A stretch of 32,829 nucleotides of DNA, from NCBI GenBank assembly GCA_964616985.1, contig CAZTVF010000060.1:1-32829 (forward strand), read 5' to 3'. The notes beneath the pieces were generated by a model, which had not been told where the DNA came from, made no database searches, and was given only the letters and a program-made list of their open reading frames with translations. The translations under genes and the position numbers were made by a program. Positions 24,295 through 32,786 of this stretch are shown in pieces (position 1 is the first letter of the stretch; each line of letters starts with the position of its first letter). This DNA is from CAZTVF01 sp964616985. Lineage in GTDB: Bacteria > Planctomycetota > Phycisphaerae > SM23-33.

Positions 24295-24330
24295 TGCTTA
24301 AGACTGCACGCATTGACCGACCAACCGGTG

Positions 24331-24669
24331 TTACCCTTCCGTATTCGCCAGGTGCTTGCGGAGCGTGGTGTTCACGCGGCGCATGAGGTCGACGTAATCG
24401 ACCTGGGCGGCCGTGAGCTTCTTGAACGTGTCGTCGGCGATCAGCTTGCCCTGCAGTTCCTGGAGCTTGTGCTTGTCGTCGACTTCGACGGGCTTGTTCT
24501 CCTGCTCCAGTTGGGAAAGCTTGTCCGCGTGGTTCTGATAGTCCGTCAGCAGTTGCTTCACCTCGGGGTGCTGGTCGAGCAGCTTCCGCGCCTCGCGCAG
24601 CTTCGCCGCCGGGGCCGAGTCCGCAATCGCCTTGCCGAGCTTGTCCGCCAGTTCAATAATCGGATCCAC
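24331..24669 (-). CDS. YlbF/YmcA-family protein (112 aa)
   Basis: Small all-helical cytoplasmic protein of the Com_YlbF family. In Firmicutes its relatives form a complex that tunes RNase Y and biofilm or competence; in planctomycetes the role is unknown. The sequence is a long charged helical bundle: PIIELADKLGKAIADS, REARKLLDQHPEVKQLLTDY, KLQELQGKLIADDTFKKL, QVDYVDLMRRVN. The length suits the family. The start is GTG at 24669, preceded by GAAGGAG 7 nt upstream; the open frame extends further upstream but lacks any ribosome site. Its 3' end is followed by 36 bp and then the repeat at 24224-24294. Confidence 0.85.
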   Translation of the reverse strand: MDPIIELADKLGKAIADSAPAAKLREARKLLDQHPEVKQLLTDYQNHADKLSQLEQENKPVEVDDKHKLQELQGKLIADDTFKKLTAAQVDYVDLMRRVNTTLRKHLANTEG

Positions 24670-24905
24670 GAATAGTCTCCTTCGGTTAGCCCCACAGTCT
24701 AGCCGTGCTGCCGGCGAAAGGCCAGACGCTCGCCACCACGTGCAGGGCAGTCGCATGTACAGGGGCGTGGGTGCCTCGCCCGCGAGTACCGAGGGCATCT
24801 TGCCCTCGTGCTGTCTTCACCCAATTCGATATGGCATCGACGCGCGCGGGAATCTAAGATGAAACCCGTTGCGATTTGCTGCGTCGAAAGAGGAAAGGAC
24901 TTCCT

Positions 24906-26546
24906 ATGTCTGGAACGCGATGGCTCGGGGCGGCGGTGCTGGCGACATTGGCTTTCGTGGCGGGGGCCGCGGGGACGCTGCATGCGCAGACGGCCCCGGC
25001 GGCGAAGGTCTCCCTGGAATTCCGCATCGTCCCCGAGGCGGCCAAGATCAACGCCGCCCGCGTCCGCGAGCTGACGGCGGCACTGACCAAGGCCGGCCCA
25101 GCCGCCATCGACGCCAACGGCCCCTTCGCCTGGGCCCAGGTCCGCGAGGCGGACGAGCGCCTGGCCAACCTGGTCACCGCGACGCACGATGGCAAGACCT
25201 ACCTGCTGGTCAGCTCCGAGCCCAACGACACCATGCTCACCGATCGGGGCGGGGCGTGGCAGATCCTCAAGGCCCGCCTGGTCATCGATCAGAACAATCA
25301 GCCGGCGATCTCGTTCGAGCTCGACGACGACGGCGCGGCCCGCTTCGAGGCCCTCACCTCCACGCACGTCGGGCAGGCCCTGGCCATCATCGTCAACGGC
25401 GAGGTCATGTCCGCGCCGATCATCCGGGCCACGCTCACCAATCGCGGCATGATCGCCGGGCAGTTCTCGGCCGAGTGGGCGAGGGAAGTCGCCGCCGCTC
25501 TCAGCGGCGCCGGCCGATCGCGGGCTGCCGCGGCCGCCGCGGCGACGGCAGCGCCCCGGCCATCGGCATCGGCGCGTCCGGCGGCGTCGGCTGCGCCGGC
25601 GCCTTCGGCGGCGCCCGTCGCCATCTCGCTGGCTGATGCGAAACGCCTGCTGGACAAGCGGGTGGGCGGCACGTGGAAGGAAGACATCCACGGCCTGTTT
25701 CCGCCCTCGCTGCACGTGCTTCGCGGGCGGATCGACGCCGCCCCGGGCAAGGCCCTGGTCAACTACGTCGTGTTCCCCTTCGGCCCCCAGGACGCGGAGA
25801 GGCAGGAGACGATCGGCCGCGGCTATTCGAACATTCCCAACGCTCGCATCCTGGGCGCCAACGCCAGCTGCACGGTCGTGGAGATCGGCGACGCCGCCGC
25901 GGCCATGACGTACACGAGACAAGTGACCGAGACGCTGGGCCTGGTCGCGCTGAAGCCGCGTCCGACGCCGACGCCCTCGCCCTCGCCGACCACTGCACCG
26001 ACGCCTTCGCCTGCGGCCTCGCCCACGGCGTCGCCCTTCCCCCTGCCCACGGGTCGCCCGGCCAAGCCCAAGGACGATGACCCCAACGCCCCGCCGCCCA
26101 AGGGCCCGCGGATCGCGATCTACGCCGTGACGCAGGACATGTCGCTGGCGACGGACGCTCCGCTGGACAGCCTGACGCTGGCCGCGACGCCGCTGCTGAC
26201 GGAGGACGACGTGGACGCGTACGACGCGAACCAGAACAGTCTCCTGCTGTCGGCCGTGGGCATCAAGCGTCTGCCGGGCATGAACACGGTGAACCCCCAC
26301 GGCCAGCCGTTCGTGATGCTGATCGACGGCAAGCGGTGGTACTTGGGCGTGCTGTGGACGCCGGTCTCGAGCTACGAGCAGCCCAAGGTGCCCGTGAGCT
26401 ATGTGGGCCCCCAGGCCGGGGCGATCGAACTGCCCGTGCCCAGGTTCGGCGACGCTGCCGACGCGCGGGTGCGCAAGCGGATCGTCGCCGCGCTGGCGGC
26501 CAAGGCCTCTGCGACGCAGCCGGCGAGCGGACCGGCCCCCAAATAA
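24906..26546 (+). CDS. Secreted three-domain protein with SecD P1-head-like domain (546 aa)
   Basis: Exported protein (signal peptide MSGTRWLGAAVLATLAFVAG, cut near HAQ). Residues about 125-199 look like the first periplasmic head of SecD: ISFELDDDGAARFEALTSTH, then ALAIIVNGEVMSAPII and GQF. Unlike SecD there are no channel helices afterwards. An Ala/Pro linker (about 200-240), a second domain (240-345), a Pro/Thr/Ser-rich linker (350-390) and a third domain (395-525, PFVMLIDGKRWYLGVLWTPV) follow. ATG 24906 has AAAGGA at 7 nt. The next gene begins 76 bp downstream in the same direction. A role as periplasmic or surface scaffold is inferred; domains 2 and 3 are unknown to me. Confidence 0.75.
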   Translation: MSGTRWLGAAVLATLAFVAGAAGTLHAQTAPAAKVSLEFRIVPEAAKINAARVRELTAALTKAGPAAIDANGPFAWAQVREADERLANLVTATHDGKTYLLVSSEPNDTMLTDRGGAWQILKARLVIDQNNQPAISFELDDDGAARFEALTSTHVGQALAIIVNGEVMSAPIIRATLTNRGMIAGQFSAEWAREVAAALSGAGRSRAAAAAAATAAPRPSASARPAASAAPAPSAAPVAISLADAKRLLDKRVGGTWKEDIHGLFPPSLHVLRGRIDAAPGKALVNYVVFPFGPQDAERQETIGRGYSNIPNARILGANASCTVVEIGDAAAAMTYTRQVTETLGLVALKPRPTPTPSPSPTTAPTPSPAASPTASPFPLPTGRPAKPKDDDPNAPPPKGPRIAIYAVTQDMSLATDAPLDSLTLAATPLLTEDDVDAYDANQNSLLLSAVGIKRLPGMNTVNPHGQPFVMLIDGKRWYLGVLWTPVSSYEQPKVPVSYVGPQAGAIELPVPRFGDAADARVRKRIVAALAAKASATQPASGPAPK

Positions 26547-26622
26547 AGCAAATGTTAATGGCGGCCTCGCGGGTCGCAAACGCGTCTGCGTGGGAAGTCT
26601 CGCGAATCGAAAGGGAGACAAC

Positions 26623-28002
26623 ATGGCATCTGCATTGAGCGCGAAGGTCCTGATCATGATGCTTCTGGGCACCGGCGGCGGGGGAGACCTGCTGAGTCTC
26701 ATGTCCACCGAGTCGTACTGGAAGGCGAAGAACGTGAAGGTGTCGACCGAGACGATGCTGGCGGAGTTGAAGGCGCCGCCCTCGGCCACCACCGGGCCCG
26801 CGGGCAAGGACGACAAGGTCGCCGAGGTTCGCCGGCTGATGGTCATTCGCACGCTGGGCGAGCTGAAGTCGAAGGAGGCGGTGGCGGCGCTCGAAGAGAT
26901 CGCCAACCGCAAGCTCAAGCCCGCCCTCGGCGGCAGCTACCTCTTCGACGCGCTGTACGCGCGGCAGGCCCTGGCCGCCATCAATGGCAAAGCCATTCCG
27001 CGCCCGCCCGCGACGGCCGAGGCGCTCGCCAGCGACCTGTGGCTTCTGCCGCAGGAGTGCGGCGTGGTGGGGCAGGCGTCGGTGAAGGCGGCCCAGCTGC
27101 CCGACGTCGAGAAGATGCTCGCGGCCCTGGTGGCCGACGACGACAAGGAGTTCAAGGCCGAGGTCTGCGACGGGTTCAACCAGCAGGTCCTGATGATGGC
27201 CGAGCTGATCGGCAATGCCCGCCTGGACGCGATGACGTTCGGCGTGTCGAAGGATCTTGGCAGCCGCACAGGCTTCGTGGCCCTCGTCGCCCGCGGCGCG
27301 TACGACCGTGCGGCCCTGGGCGAGGCCATCAAGGCCTCCGGCCGCAGCAGCGAAAGCAGCGAGGAAATCGACGGCGTGCCCGTGTTCAGAGTCAGCGAGG
27401 CCGTCTGCATCCTCGCCTCCAATGACCGTTTCGTATTCCTGATCGGGCCGGGGCGCGAGAATATCCCGGCCGCCGATTTCGTCAAGGCCGTGAAGGCCGG
27501 CAAGGGCACGCTGGCCGAGAATGCGGACCTGACCAAGCTGATCAAGTCGCTCGACACCACCAAACCCTCATGGGCGGCGATGAAGGTCAGCGAGAGCTAC
27601 ACCAAGGCCCCGTACTTCGACGGCCTCGACACGATCACCGTCACCGCCGACGCCAACGGCAACCGCCTCAGCGGGACCCTGACGGCCATTGGCGCCGACG
27701 CCAATCGCGTCAAGGAGTGCCACGACGCCTTCGTGGCCGACATGGACAAGGTCAAAGACGAGCTTGCGCGATCGCTGGAATGCCGCCCGCGTTACAAGCT
27801 TATGTATGGCCCGATCCTCGACACGCTCAGCACGATCCAGCTCAAGCTCGATGGCGCGAAGATCACCGCCACCGCCGACGTGCCCGACATGGGCGGGTTC
27901 ATCCTGATCCCCTCGGCCGGCATCGGCGGCCGCCGCGCCGCAACCCGGCCCTCGTCGCCCACCCCCGCGCCCGTGGCCGTTCCCAAGGGAACCGATTTCT
28001 GA
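26623..28002 (+). CDS. Uncharacterised HEAT-containing protein, partner of the SecD-head-like protein (459 aa)
   Basis: AAGGGAG 5 nt before ATG 26623 fixes the start. The N-terminus has a weak hydrophobic segment (SAKVLIMMLLGTGGGGDLL), possibly a signal or membrane anchor. Residues about 60-110 contain a HEAT-like repeat (RRLMVIRTLGELKSKEAVAALEEIAN). The remainder (about 130-430) is an alpha/beta region with FRVSEAVCILASNDRFVFLI and DTITVTADANGNRLSGTLTA; the general pattern recalls DUF3352-type proteins that sum per-residue terms, but I would not assign it. The C-terminus is Pro/Ala-rich. Same direction as the upstream gene, so probably co-transcribed. Confidence 0.65.
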   Translation: MASALSAKVLIMMLLGTGGGGDLLSLMSTESYWKAKNVKVSTETMLAELKAPPSATTGPAGKDDKVAEVRRLMVIRTLGELKSKEAVAALEEIANRKLKPALGGSYLFDALYARQALAAINGKAIPRPPATAEALASDLWLLPQECGVVGQASVKAAQLPDVEKMLAALVADDDKEFKAEVCDGFNQQVLMMAELIGNARLDAMTFGVSKDLGSRTGFVALVARGAYDRAALGEAIKASGRSSESSEEIDGVPVFRVSEAVCILASNDRFVFLIGPGRENIPAADFVKAVKAGKGTLAENADLTKLIKSLDTTKPSWAAMKVSESYTKAPYFDGLDTITVTADANGNRLSGTLTAIGADANRVKECHDAFVADMDKVKDELARSLECRPRYKLMYGPILDTLSTIQLKLDGAKITATADVPDMGGFILIPSAGIGGRRAATRPSSPTPAPVAVPKGTDF

Positions 28003-28028
28003 GGTTGACCCACGGGTGCCGTGCAACT

Positions 28029-28063
28029 CCTCTCCCTCAGGGAGAGGTCGGGCCGCAAGGCCC
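28029..28063. repeat. REP-like twin hairpins between convergent genes
   Basis: CCTCTCC/GGAGAGG (28029-28035 with 28041-28047) and GGGCC-GCAA-GGCCC (28050-28063), followed by GGGTGAGGGTG. This pattern is a widespread bacterial intergenic repeat and may also act as a bidirectional terminator between genes ending at 28002 and 28143. Confidence 0.6.
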
Positions 28064-28142
28064 GGGTGAGGGTGCGTGGATGCCGCCACGGCGCGGGGCG
28101 ATCTCCCGGCCCTTGCGGCACCTGTCGTGAAGAAAAAAGAGA

Positions 28143-29927
28143 TTACATGGGCGTCAGCGTGACGGCGGAGACGTAGACCTCGCCGGCGGGCTTGGCGGTG
28201 GGGGAGATCGTCAGCGTGTGCTTGCCGGGGGCGAGCGAGAAGAGCCCGATGCGGTACGTGCGGAAGCGGCCCAGCTCGCGGCCGTGACCTTCGCCGACGC
28301 GGCAGGGGCCGGTGGTAATCAGCGGGAAGGTGACATCGTACTTGCCGCCGCCCGTCAGTTGTGCCCGCCACTGGCCGTAGTCGGCGGCCAGGTCGCAGGA
28401 GTATTCGATGTCCATGTAGAAGGAGCCCGCCTCCAGCGTGGTGAAGTCCCACGCGGCGGCGGCGCGGGGGCTGGCGAACCCGCCGAGGCACTCCAAGTGC
28501 TTCCAGTCGCCGAACTTTTCCATCCAGCTCCGCTTGGTCTGGCGGAAGCCCTTGCCCGCGGCGGCCGGGGCGACGAGGGTCGACACACTATTGTTCATCG
28601 CGTACGCCTCGGTCCACGCGGGCGCCCGGCCGCGGATGTCCAGCGCCACCACGGGCACGACGGCGGCGGGGGCCTGGCTGCCCACGAGAATCTCGAGGTT
28701 CTTGCCCGTGCGGCGGGTCTTGAGCTTCCGCCCGCCCATGAGGCGCGCGCCGACGGCCTGGCGGCCCATGTGGGGCACGATCAGCCGCCCGTCGGCGGGC
28801 CACTGGAACACGTGCAGGAACAGCGTGGTTCGCCCGCGGCCGGCGGGGCGGGCGGTGCACTCGCCCCAGGGCAGCGCGCCCAGCGGCGAGGCTTCAACGC
28901 CGTAGATCGACTCGCCGTGCACCTTCAGCCAGCGGCCTACCTGGCGCAGGATGGCGGCCGACATCTCCGGCACGCGGCCCAAGGCGTCGGGGCCGATGTT
29001 CAGCATGTAGTTGCCGCCGCGGCTGACGATCCGCACCAGCCGCTGCACCAGTTCGCGCGGGCTCTTCCAGTTGAGGTCGTGGCCGACGAAGCCCCACGTG
29101 TCGTTGTGCGTGTCGATCGTCTCCCACAGGCCGGGGTGCGTGAACCGCGGAAATTCCTGGTCGCCCAGCGTCTCGTAGTCGCCCAAGCCATTGCCGATGC
29201 GGCTGTTGACCAGGCAGGCGGGCTGCAGTTGGCGGATGCGGTCCATGAGCTTGCGCGAGTGCTCGGGCCCGATGGGGCCCGGCGTGTCGAACCAGATCAA
29301 CGCCACCGGCCCGTAGTTCGTCAGCAGCTCCTCGATCTGCGGGATGGCCTTGTCGACGAGGTAGCGGCCGAAGTCCTTCTTGTGGCCGCCGAAGGTATCC
29401 CAGGAATTGCCGACGGCGTCGGGCTCGTGCCAGTCCTGCGTCTGCGAATAGTAGAAGCCCAGCGGCATCTTCGCCTCGTGGCAGGCGTCGGCCAGCGCGG
29501 CGATCACGTCGCGGCCGTAGGGCGTGGCGTCGACGATGTTGAACGGGCTGACCTTGGACTTGTACATCGCAAAGCCGTCGTGATGCTTGGCCGTGATGAC
29601 GATGTACTTCATGCCGGCCTCGCGGGCGAGGCGGACGATCTGCCGCGGATCGTACTCCGTGGGGTTGAAAACGCGGGCGGTCTTGGCGTACTCGGCCGCC
29701 GGGATGTGGGCGTGGTGCTGGATCCACTCGCCGATGATGTGGCGGGGCTTGCCCTTCCACACGCCGGCCAGCTGGGAATATAGACCCCAGTGGATGAACA
29801 TCGCGAACCGCGACTCCTTGAACCACGCGCCGCGGTTGGCGTCAGTCACTTTCACGCCGCCCTGGCCCCACATGCGCGGGTCCGAGCCGAGTTCTTCCTG
29901 TGCCTGCGTCTTCTTGCGAGTGGCCAT
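28143..29927 (-). CDS. GH29 alpha-L-fucosidase (594 aa)
   Basis: Retaining alpha-L-fucosidase of family GH29, removing terminal fucose from glycans. Diagnostic stretches are WFKESRFAMFIHWGLYS (about 34-50), GMKYIVITAKHHDGFAMY (about 104-121), LGFYYSQTQDWHEP and VALIWFDTPGP, whose Asp (about residue 214) is the catalytic nucleophile. The catalytic barrel runs to about 350, followed by beta-sandwich domains; the last 130 residues (FYMDIEYSCDLAADYGQWRA, then GKHTLTISPT) look like a carbohydrate-binding-type domain. ATG 29927 has AAGGAG 5 nt upstream. No signal peptide is visible, so it may act on imported oligosaccharides. Divergent from thiC, unrelated in function. Confidence 0.93.
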   Translation of the reverse strand: MATRKKTQAQEELGSDPRMWGQGGVKVTDANRGAWFKESRFAMFIHWGLYSQLAGVWKGKPRHIIGEWIQHHAHIPAAEYAKTARVFNPTEYDPRQIVRLAREAGMKYIVITAKHHDGFAMYKSKVSPFNIVDATPYGRDVIAALADACHEAKMPLGFYYSQTQDWHEPDAVGNSWDTFGGHKKDFGRYLVDKAIPQIEELLTNYGPVALIWFDTPGPIGPEHSRKLMDRIRQLQPACLVNSRIGNGLGDYETLGDQEFPRFTHPGLWETIDTHNDTWGFVGHDLNWKSPRELVQRLVRIVSRGGNYMLNIGPDALGRVPEMSAAILRQVGRWLKVHGESIYGVEASPLGALPWGECTARPAGRGRTTLFLHVFQWPADGRLIVPHMGRQAVGARLMGGRKLKTRRTGKNLEILVGSQAPAAVVPVVALDIRGRAPAWTEAYAMNNSVSTLVAPAAAGKGFRQTKRSWMEKFGDWKHLECLGGFASPRAAAAWDFTTLEAGSFYMDIEYSCDLAADYGQWRAQLTGGGKYDVTFPLITTGPCRVGEGHGRELGRFRTYRIGLFSLAPGKHTLTISPTAKPAGEVYVSAVTLTPM

Positions 29928-30026
29928 GCGTTCTCCTTGGTCTTGGTCGCGGCATGCTATCAGACGACGCGCGATGTATCCAGCAGGCGAAGTGAATTCG
30001 GTGGAACTGCGAATGCGGCGAATCCA

Positions 30027-30100
30027 GGGCATCGCTCGCCTTTTAGCGATGTCTGCCGCGTCATCCGCTATCGAACAGCGCAGAAAGGCGAGCGATGCCC
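30027..30100. repeat. 17-bp perfect inverted repeat upstream of thiC
   Basis: GGGCATCGCTCGCCTTT (30027-30043) and its exact complement (30084-30100) enclose 40 nt. Shares the ATCGCTCGC core with 24234-24250. A mobile REP-type unit is the simplest reading. Confidence 0.7.
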
Positions 30101-30137
30101 GAATCTCGCAGCAGGGCGTGGACCCTCGATACGTCAA

Positions 30138-30156
30138 CACGGGCGAGACGCCCGTG
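30138..30156. repeat. CACGGGCG-AGA-CGCCCGTG hairpin
   Basis: 8-bp perfect stem with a 3-nt loop, 80 bp before the thiC ATG. The motif is a common planctomycete intergenic hairpin. The 309-bp spacer 29928-30236 holds no gene and no recognisable TPP riboswitch. Confidence 0.6.
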
Positions 30157-30236
30157 CTACGCCTCGCGACTTCCATTGTCCCCGGGGCCCCTTTCTGCTA
30201 GGATGTCTCGTTTCGTAGCAACAAGGAAACCGCCGT

Positions 30237-31538
30237 ATGACACAGTTGGATCAAGCACGGGCCGGGACGATCACCCCGCAGATGCAGCGCGTGGCCGAGC
30301 GCGAACACCTCGATCCCCAGGTCGTCCTCGCCGAGGTGGCGTCCGGCCGCCTGGTCATCCCCGCCAATCGCCTCCACCTGCAAGGGCAGGGGGCGGTCAA
30401 GCTCGATCCCTGCGGCATCGGGCGGGCCGTCACGTGCAAGATCAACGCCAACATCGGCGCCTCGCCCATCAGCAGCTGCAAGGACCTCGAACTCACCAAG
30501 CTCCGCTGGGCCGTGCAGTATGGCGCCGACGCCGTCATGGATCTCTCCACCGGCGGCGACCTCGACGAAATCCGCTGTCACCTGATCTCCAACACAGCCG
30601 TGCCCATCGGCACCGTGCCCATTTATTCGATGATCATCCACAAGCCCATCGAGGATCTCACGCCGGCCGACATCCTGGCGACCGTCCGCAAGCAGGCGGC
30701 CCAGGGCGTGGATTTCTTCACGATCCACGCAGGCTTCCGCCGCAAGGACATCGCCCTGGCCAACCGGCGCAAGCTCGGAATCGTCTCTCGCGGCGGCAGC
30801 CTTCTGGCCAAGTGGATGGTGCACCACGGGCGCGAGAACCCGATGTACGAGATGTTCGACGAGATCGCGGGCATCATGCACGAGTACGACGTGGCGTTTT
30901 CGCTGGGCGACGGCCTGCGGCCCGGCTGCCTGGCCGACGCGTCGGATGAGGCGCAGTTCGCGGAGCTGGATACGCTGGGCGAGTTGGTAGCCCGCGCCCG
31001 CAAGCTGGGCGTGCAGACGATGGTCGAGGGTCCCGGCCACGTGCCGTACGACCAGATCGAGATGAACATGAAGCGCGAAGCCGAAGTGTGCGACGGCGCG
31101 CCGTTCTACGTCCTGGGCCCGGTGGTGACGGACGTGTTCCCCGGGTACGACCACATCACCTCGGCCATCGGGGCGACGGCGGCGGCCTTCCACGGCGCGA
31201 GCTTCCTGTGCTACGTGACGCCGACGGAGCACCTGGGCCTGCCCACCCCCGAGGATGTGAAGCAGGGCTGCATCGCGTACAAGATCGCCGCGCACGCCGC
31301 CGACGTTGCCCGCAAGCTGCCCGGTGCGCGCGACTGGGACGATGCGATGAGCCAGGCCCGCGGCGACTTCGATTGGCAGAAACAGTTCTCCATCGCCTTC
31401 GACGGCGAGACCGCCCGCAGCATTCGCGGGCGCGACATGCACGGCGAGAGCGACTACTGCTCCATGTGCGGCCGCGACTGGTGCGCCATGCGCATCAGCA
31501 AGGAAGTTAAAGCCCGCTCGCAGGCGCAGGGACAGTAA
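30237..31538 (+). CDS. thiC: Phosphomethylpyrimidine synthase ThiC (433 aa)
   Basis: Radical-SAM enzyme that rearranges aminoimidazole ribotide to hydroxymethylpyrimidine phosphate in thiamine synthesis. Seen: KINANIGASPISSC (about 68-81), DLSTGGDLDEIR, MVEGPGHVPYDQIEMNMK, FYVLGPVVTDVFPGYDHITS and the C-terminal iron-sulfur motif CSMCGRDWC (Cys408, 411, 416; Cx2Cx4C). This is the shorter, N-terminally reduced class of ThiC without the extra domain of plant and E. coli enzymes. AAGGAA precedes ATG 30237. No other thiamine gene is nearby and no TPP riboswitch was recognised in the leader, so control is unclear. Confidence 0.96.
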   Translation: MTQLDQARAGTITPQMQRVAEREHLDPQVVLAEVASGRLVIPANRLHLQGQGAVKLDPCGIGRAVTCKINANIGASPISSCKDLELTKLRWAVQYGADAVMDLSTGGDLDEIRCHLISNTAVPIGTVPIYSMIIHKPIEDLTPADILATVRKQAAQGVDFFTIHAGFRRKDIALANRRKLGIVSRGGSLLAKWMVHHGRENPMYEMFDEIAGIMHEYDVAFSLGDGLRPGCLADASDEAQFAELDTLGELVARARKLGVQTMVEGPGHVPYDQIEMNMKREAEVCDGAPFYVLGPVVTDVFPGYDHITSAIGATAAAFHGASFLCYVTPTEHLGLPTPEDVKQGCIAYKIAAHAADVARKLPGARDWDDAMSQARGDFDWQKQFSIAFDGETARSIRGRDMHGESDYCSMCGRDWCAMRISKEVKARSQAQGQ

Positions 31539-31551
31539 GACCAGCGGGGTC

Positions 31552-31602
31552 GCGCGAAGCGGATCGTCGCGGTATTGCGGTCTGCCGCTTGCGGTTTCGC
31601 GC
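31552..31602. repeat. Imperfect palindrome after thiC
   Basis: GCGCGAA and TTCGCGC (31552-31558 with 31596-31602) enclose GCGG-TCTG-CCGC and CCGC-TT-GCGG. Possibly a REP element doubling as terminator; no T-tract. Confidence 0.4.
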
Positions 31603-31762
31603 ACGGCGGCCTGCTGCGTGCGTGCGGACGCGGCGATGGGCAGGCGGCAACTCCAGGGTGATCGCGAACGTGTCGTTTTCCCCGACCTTTCTTTCCACAT
31701 CAGATACTTGAGCCCTGCCGGCGGCGCGTATATGCTTCTGGGTCATAAAAGGAGACCGCTCC

Positions 31763-32752
31763 ATGCACCGGAACTCACTTCCAATCGGGATGCTGCTGGT
31801 TGTCATGATGCTGTCCTCGGGCGCGCTGTGGGGCGGCGAGGGTGTTGCCCCCGAAAGCTCTGCCGGCGGAACGTGGCTGGCCCTGGGCGACGCGCTGCAG
31901 TCGGACGCCGCGCTGGCCGCGGCCACGGCCGATGCCCCCGCCCGCTCGACCACCCAGCCATCGTCGCAGCCCGCCCAAGGGGATCTGCGGACCAACGATG
32001 AAGGCCGCCAGTACATCTACTGGAAGCACCGCAGCGGGCCGGCATATCCCGGCGACTTCTGGACCAGCTTCGGCCGCTACGGCAAGGAGATGCCCGAGAC
32101 CCTGTGGGACGACACCAAGGCGGTCGCCACGAACTGGGTATCGCTCGTGGGCCTGGGGGCCGCGGGCGTGGTGGGCATCACCATCAACGCCTCCGGCAGC
32201 GACAACCGCGTGCAGGACCACTTCGAGAAGCACGGCCACCAGCTGAACTCGTTCTGGGACACCGTGGGCGACGTGGGCGGCAACCCCGGCACGCACTTCG
32301 CCGTGGCTGGCGCGATGTACTTCACCGCCCTGGCCCGCAACGACGCCCAGAACTACGACAAGGCCACCACCCTGATCAACGCCTTGATCATCACCGATCT
32401 GCTCACGCTGGGCCTCAAGGGCGCCGCCCAGACCGACAGCCCCAACGGCGACCACGTGGGCTGGCCCAGCGGGCATACCTCCAGCAGCTTCGCCTTCGCC
32501 ACCGTGGTGGCCGAAGAGTACGGCCCGCTGGCAGGCGTTCCCGCATTCGCCTTCGCCAGCTACGTGGGCTACGAGCGGATCGACGCCCGCAACCACGATT
32601 TCTCCGACGTGCTCTCCGGCGCCCTGATCGGCATGGCCATCGGCCACGCCGTCGTGCAGAACCACATGCCCCGCATCAACGGCTTCCAGATCGTGCCCAT
32701 GGTCGATCCCGCCAGTGGCACGATGGGCGTGGCAATGAGCAAGCGGTGGTAG
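31763..32752 (+). CDS. Periplasmic PAP2-family phosphatase (329 aa)
   Basis: Type-2 phosphatidic-acid-phosphatase/haloperoxidase-fold protein that removes phosphate from lipids or other phosphomonoesters. A signal peptide (SLPIGMLLVVMMLSSGALWG) and a Ser/Thr/Pro spacer precede the enzyme domain. Catalytic marks are WPSGHTSSSFAFAT (the PSGH motif) and RIDARNHDFSD, the R-x5-H-x3-D motif. In the first motif (K-x6-R-P) the Arg appears replaced: KGAAQTDSP has Ser before Pro. That could weaken phosphate binding or mean another Arg serves. AAAGGAG lies before ATG 31763. Standalone gene; its substrate is unknown. Confidence 0.88.
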   Translation: MHRNSLPIGMLLVVMMLSSGALWGGEGVAPESSAGGTWLALGDALQSDAALAAATADAPARSTTQPSSQPAQGDLRTNDEGRQYIYWKHRSGPAYPGDFWTSFGRYGKEMPETLWDDTKAVATNWVSLVGLGAAGVVGITINASGSDNRVQDHFEKHGHQLNSFWDTVGDVGGNPGTHFAVAGAMYFTALARNDAQNYDKATTLINALIITDLLTLGLKGAAQTDSPNGDHVGWPSGHTSSSFAFATVVAEEYGPLAGVPAFAFASYVGYERIDARNHDFSDVLSGALIGMAIGHAVVQNHMPRINGFQIVPMVDPASGTMGVAMSKRW

Positions 32753-32756
32753 AGGA

Positions 32757-32786
32757 ATTGCGGATTGCGGATTTCGGATTCGCAGA
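32757..32786. repeat. Degenerate GGATTGCGGATT tandem repeat
   Basis: Short tandem units of GCGGATT with variants right after the PAP2 stop, a low-complexity pattern often seen between planctomycete genes. The remaining bases to 32829 show only a small CAGATT/AATCTG hairpin. Confidence 0.5.

Noticed and set aside
24699..26918. Minus-strand open frame (739 codons) opposite the SecD-head-like gene
   Set aside because: Arg/Gly-rich low-complexity product and no ribosome site; the plus-strand frame has a signal peptide and an ordered domain.
29928..30236. TPP riboswitch before thiC
   Set aside because: Looked for the conserved CTGAGA and later conserved segments; neither is present.
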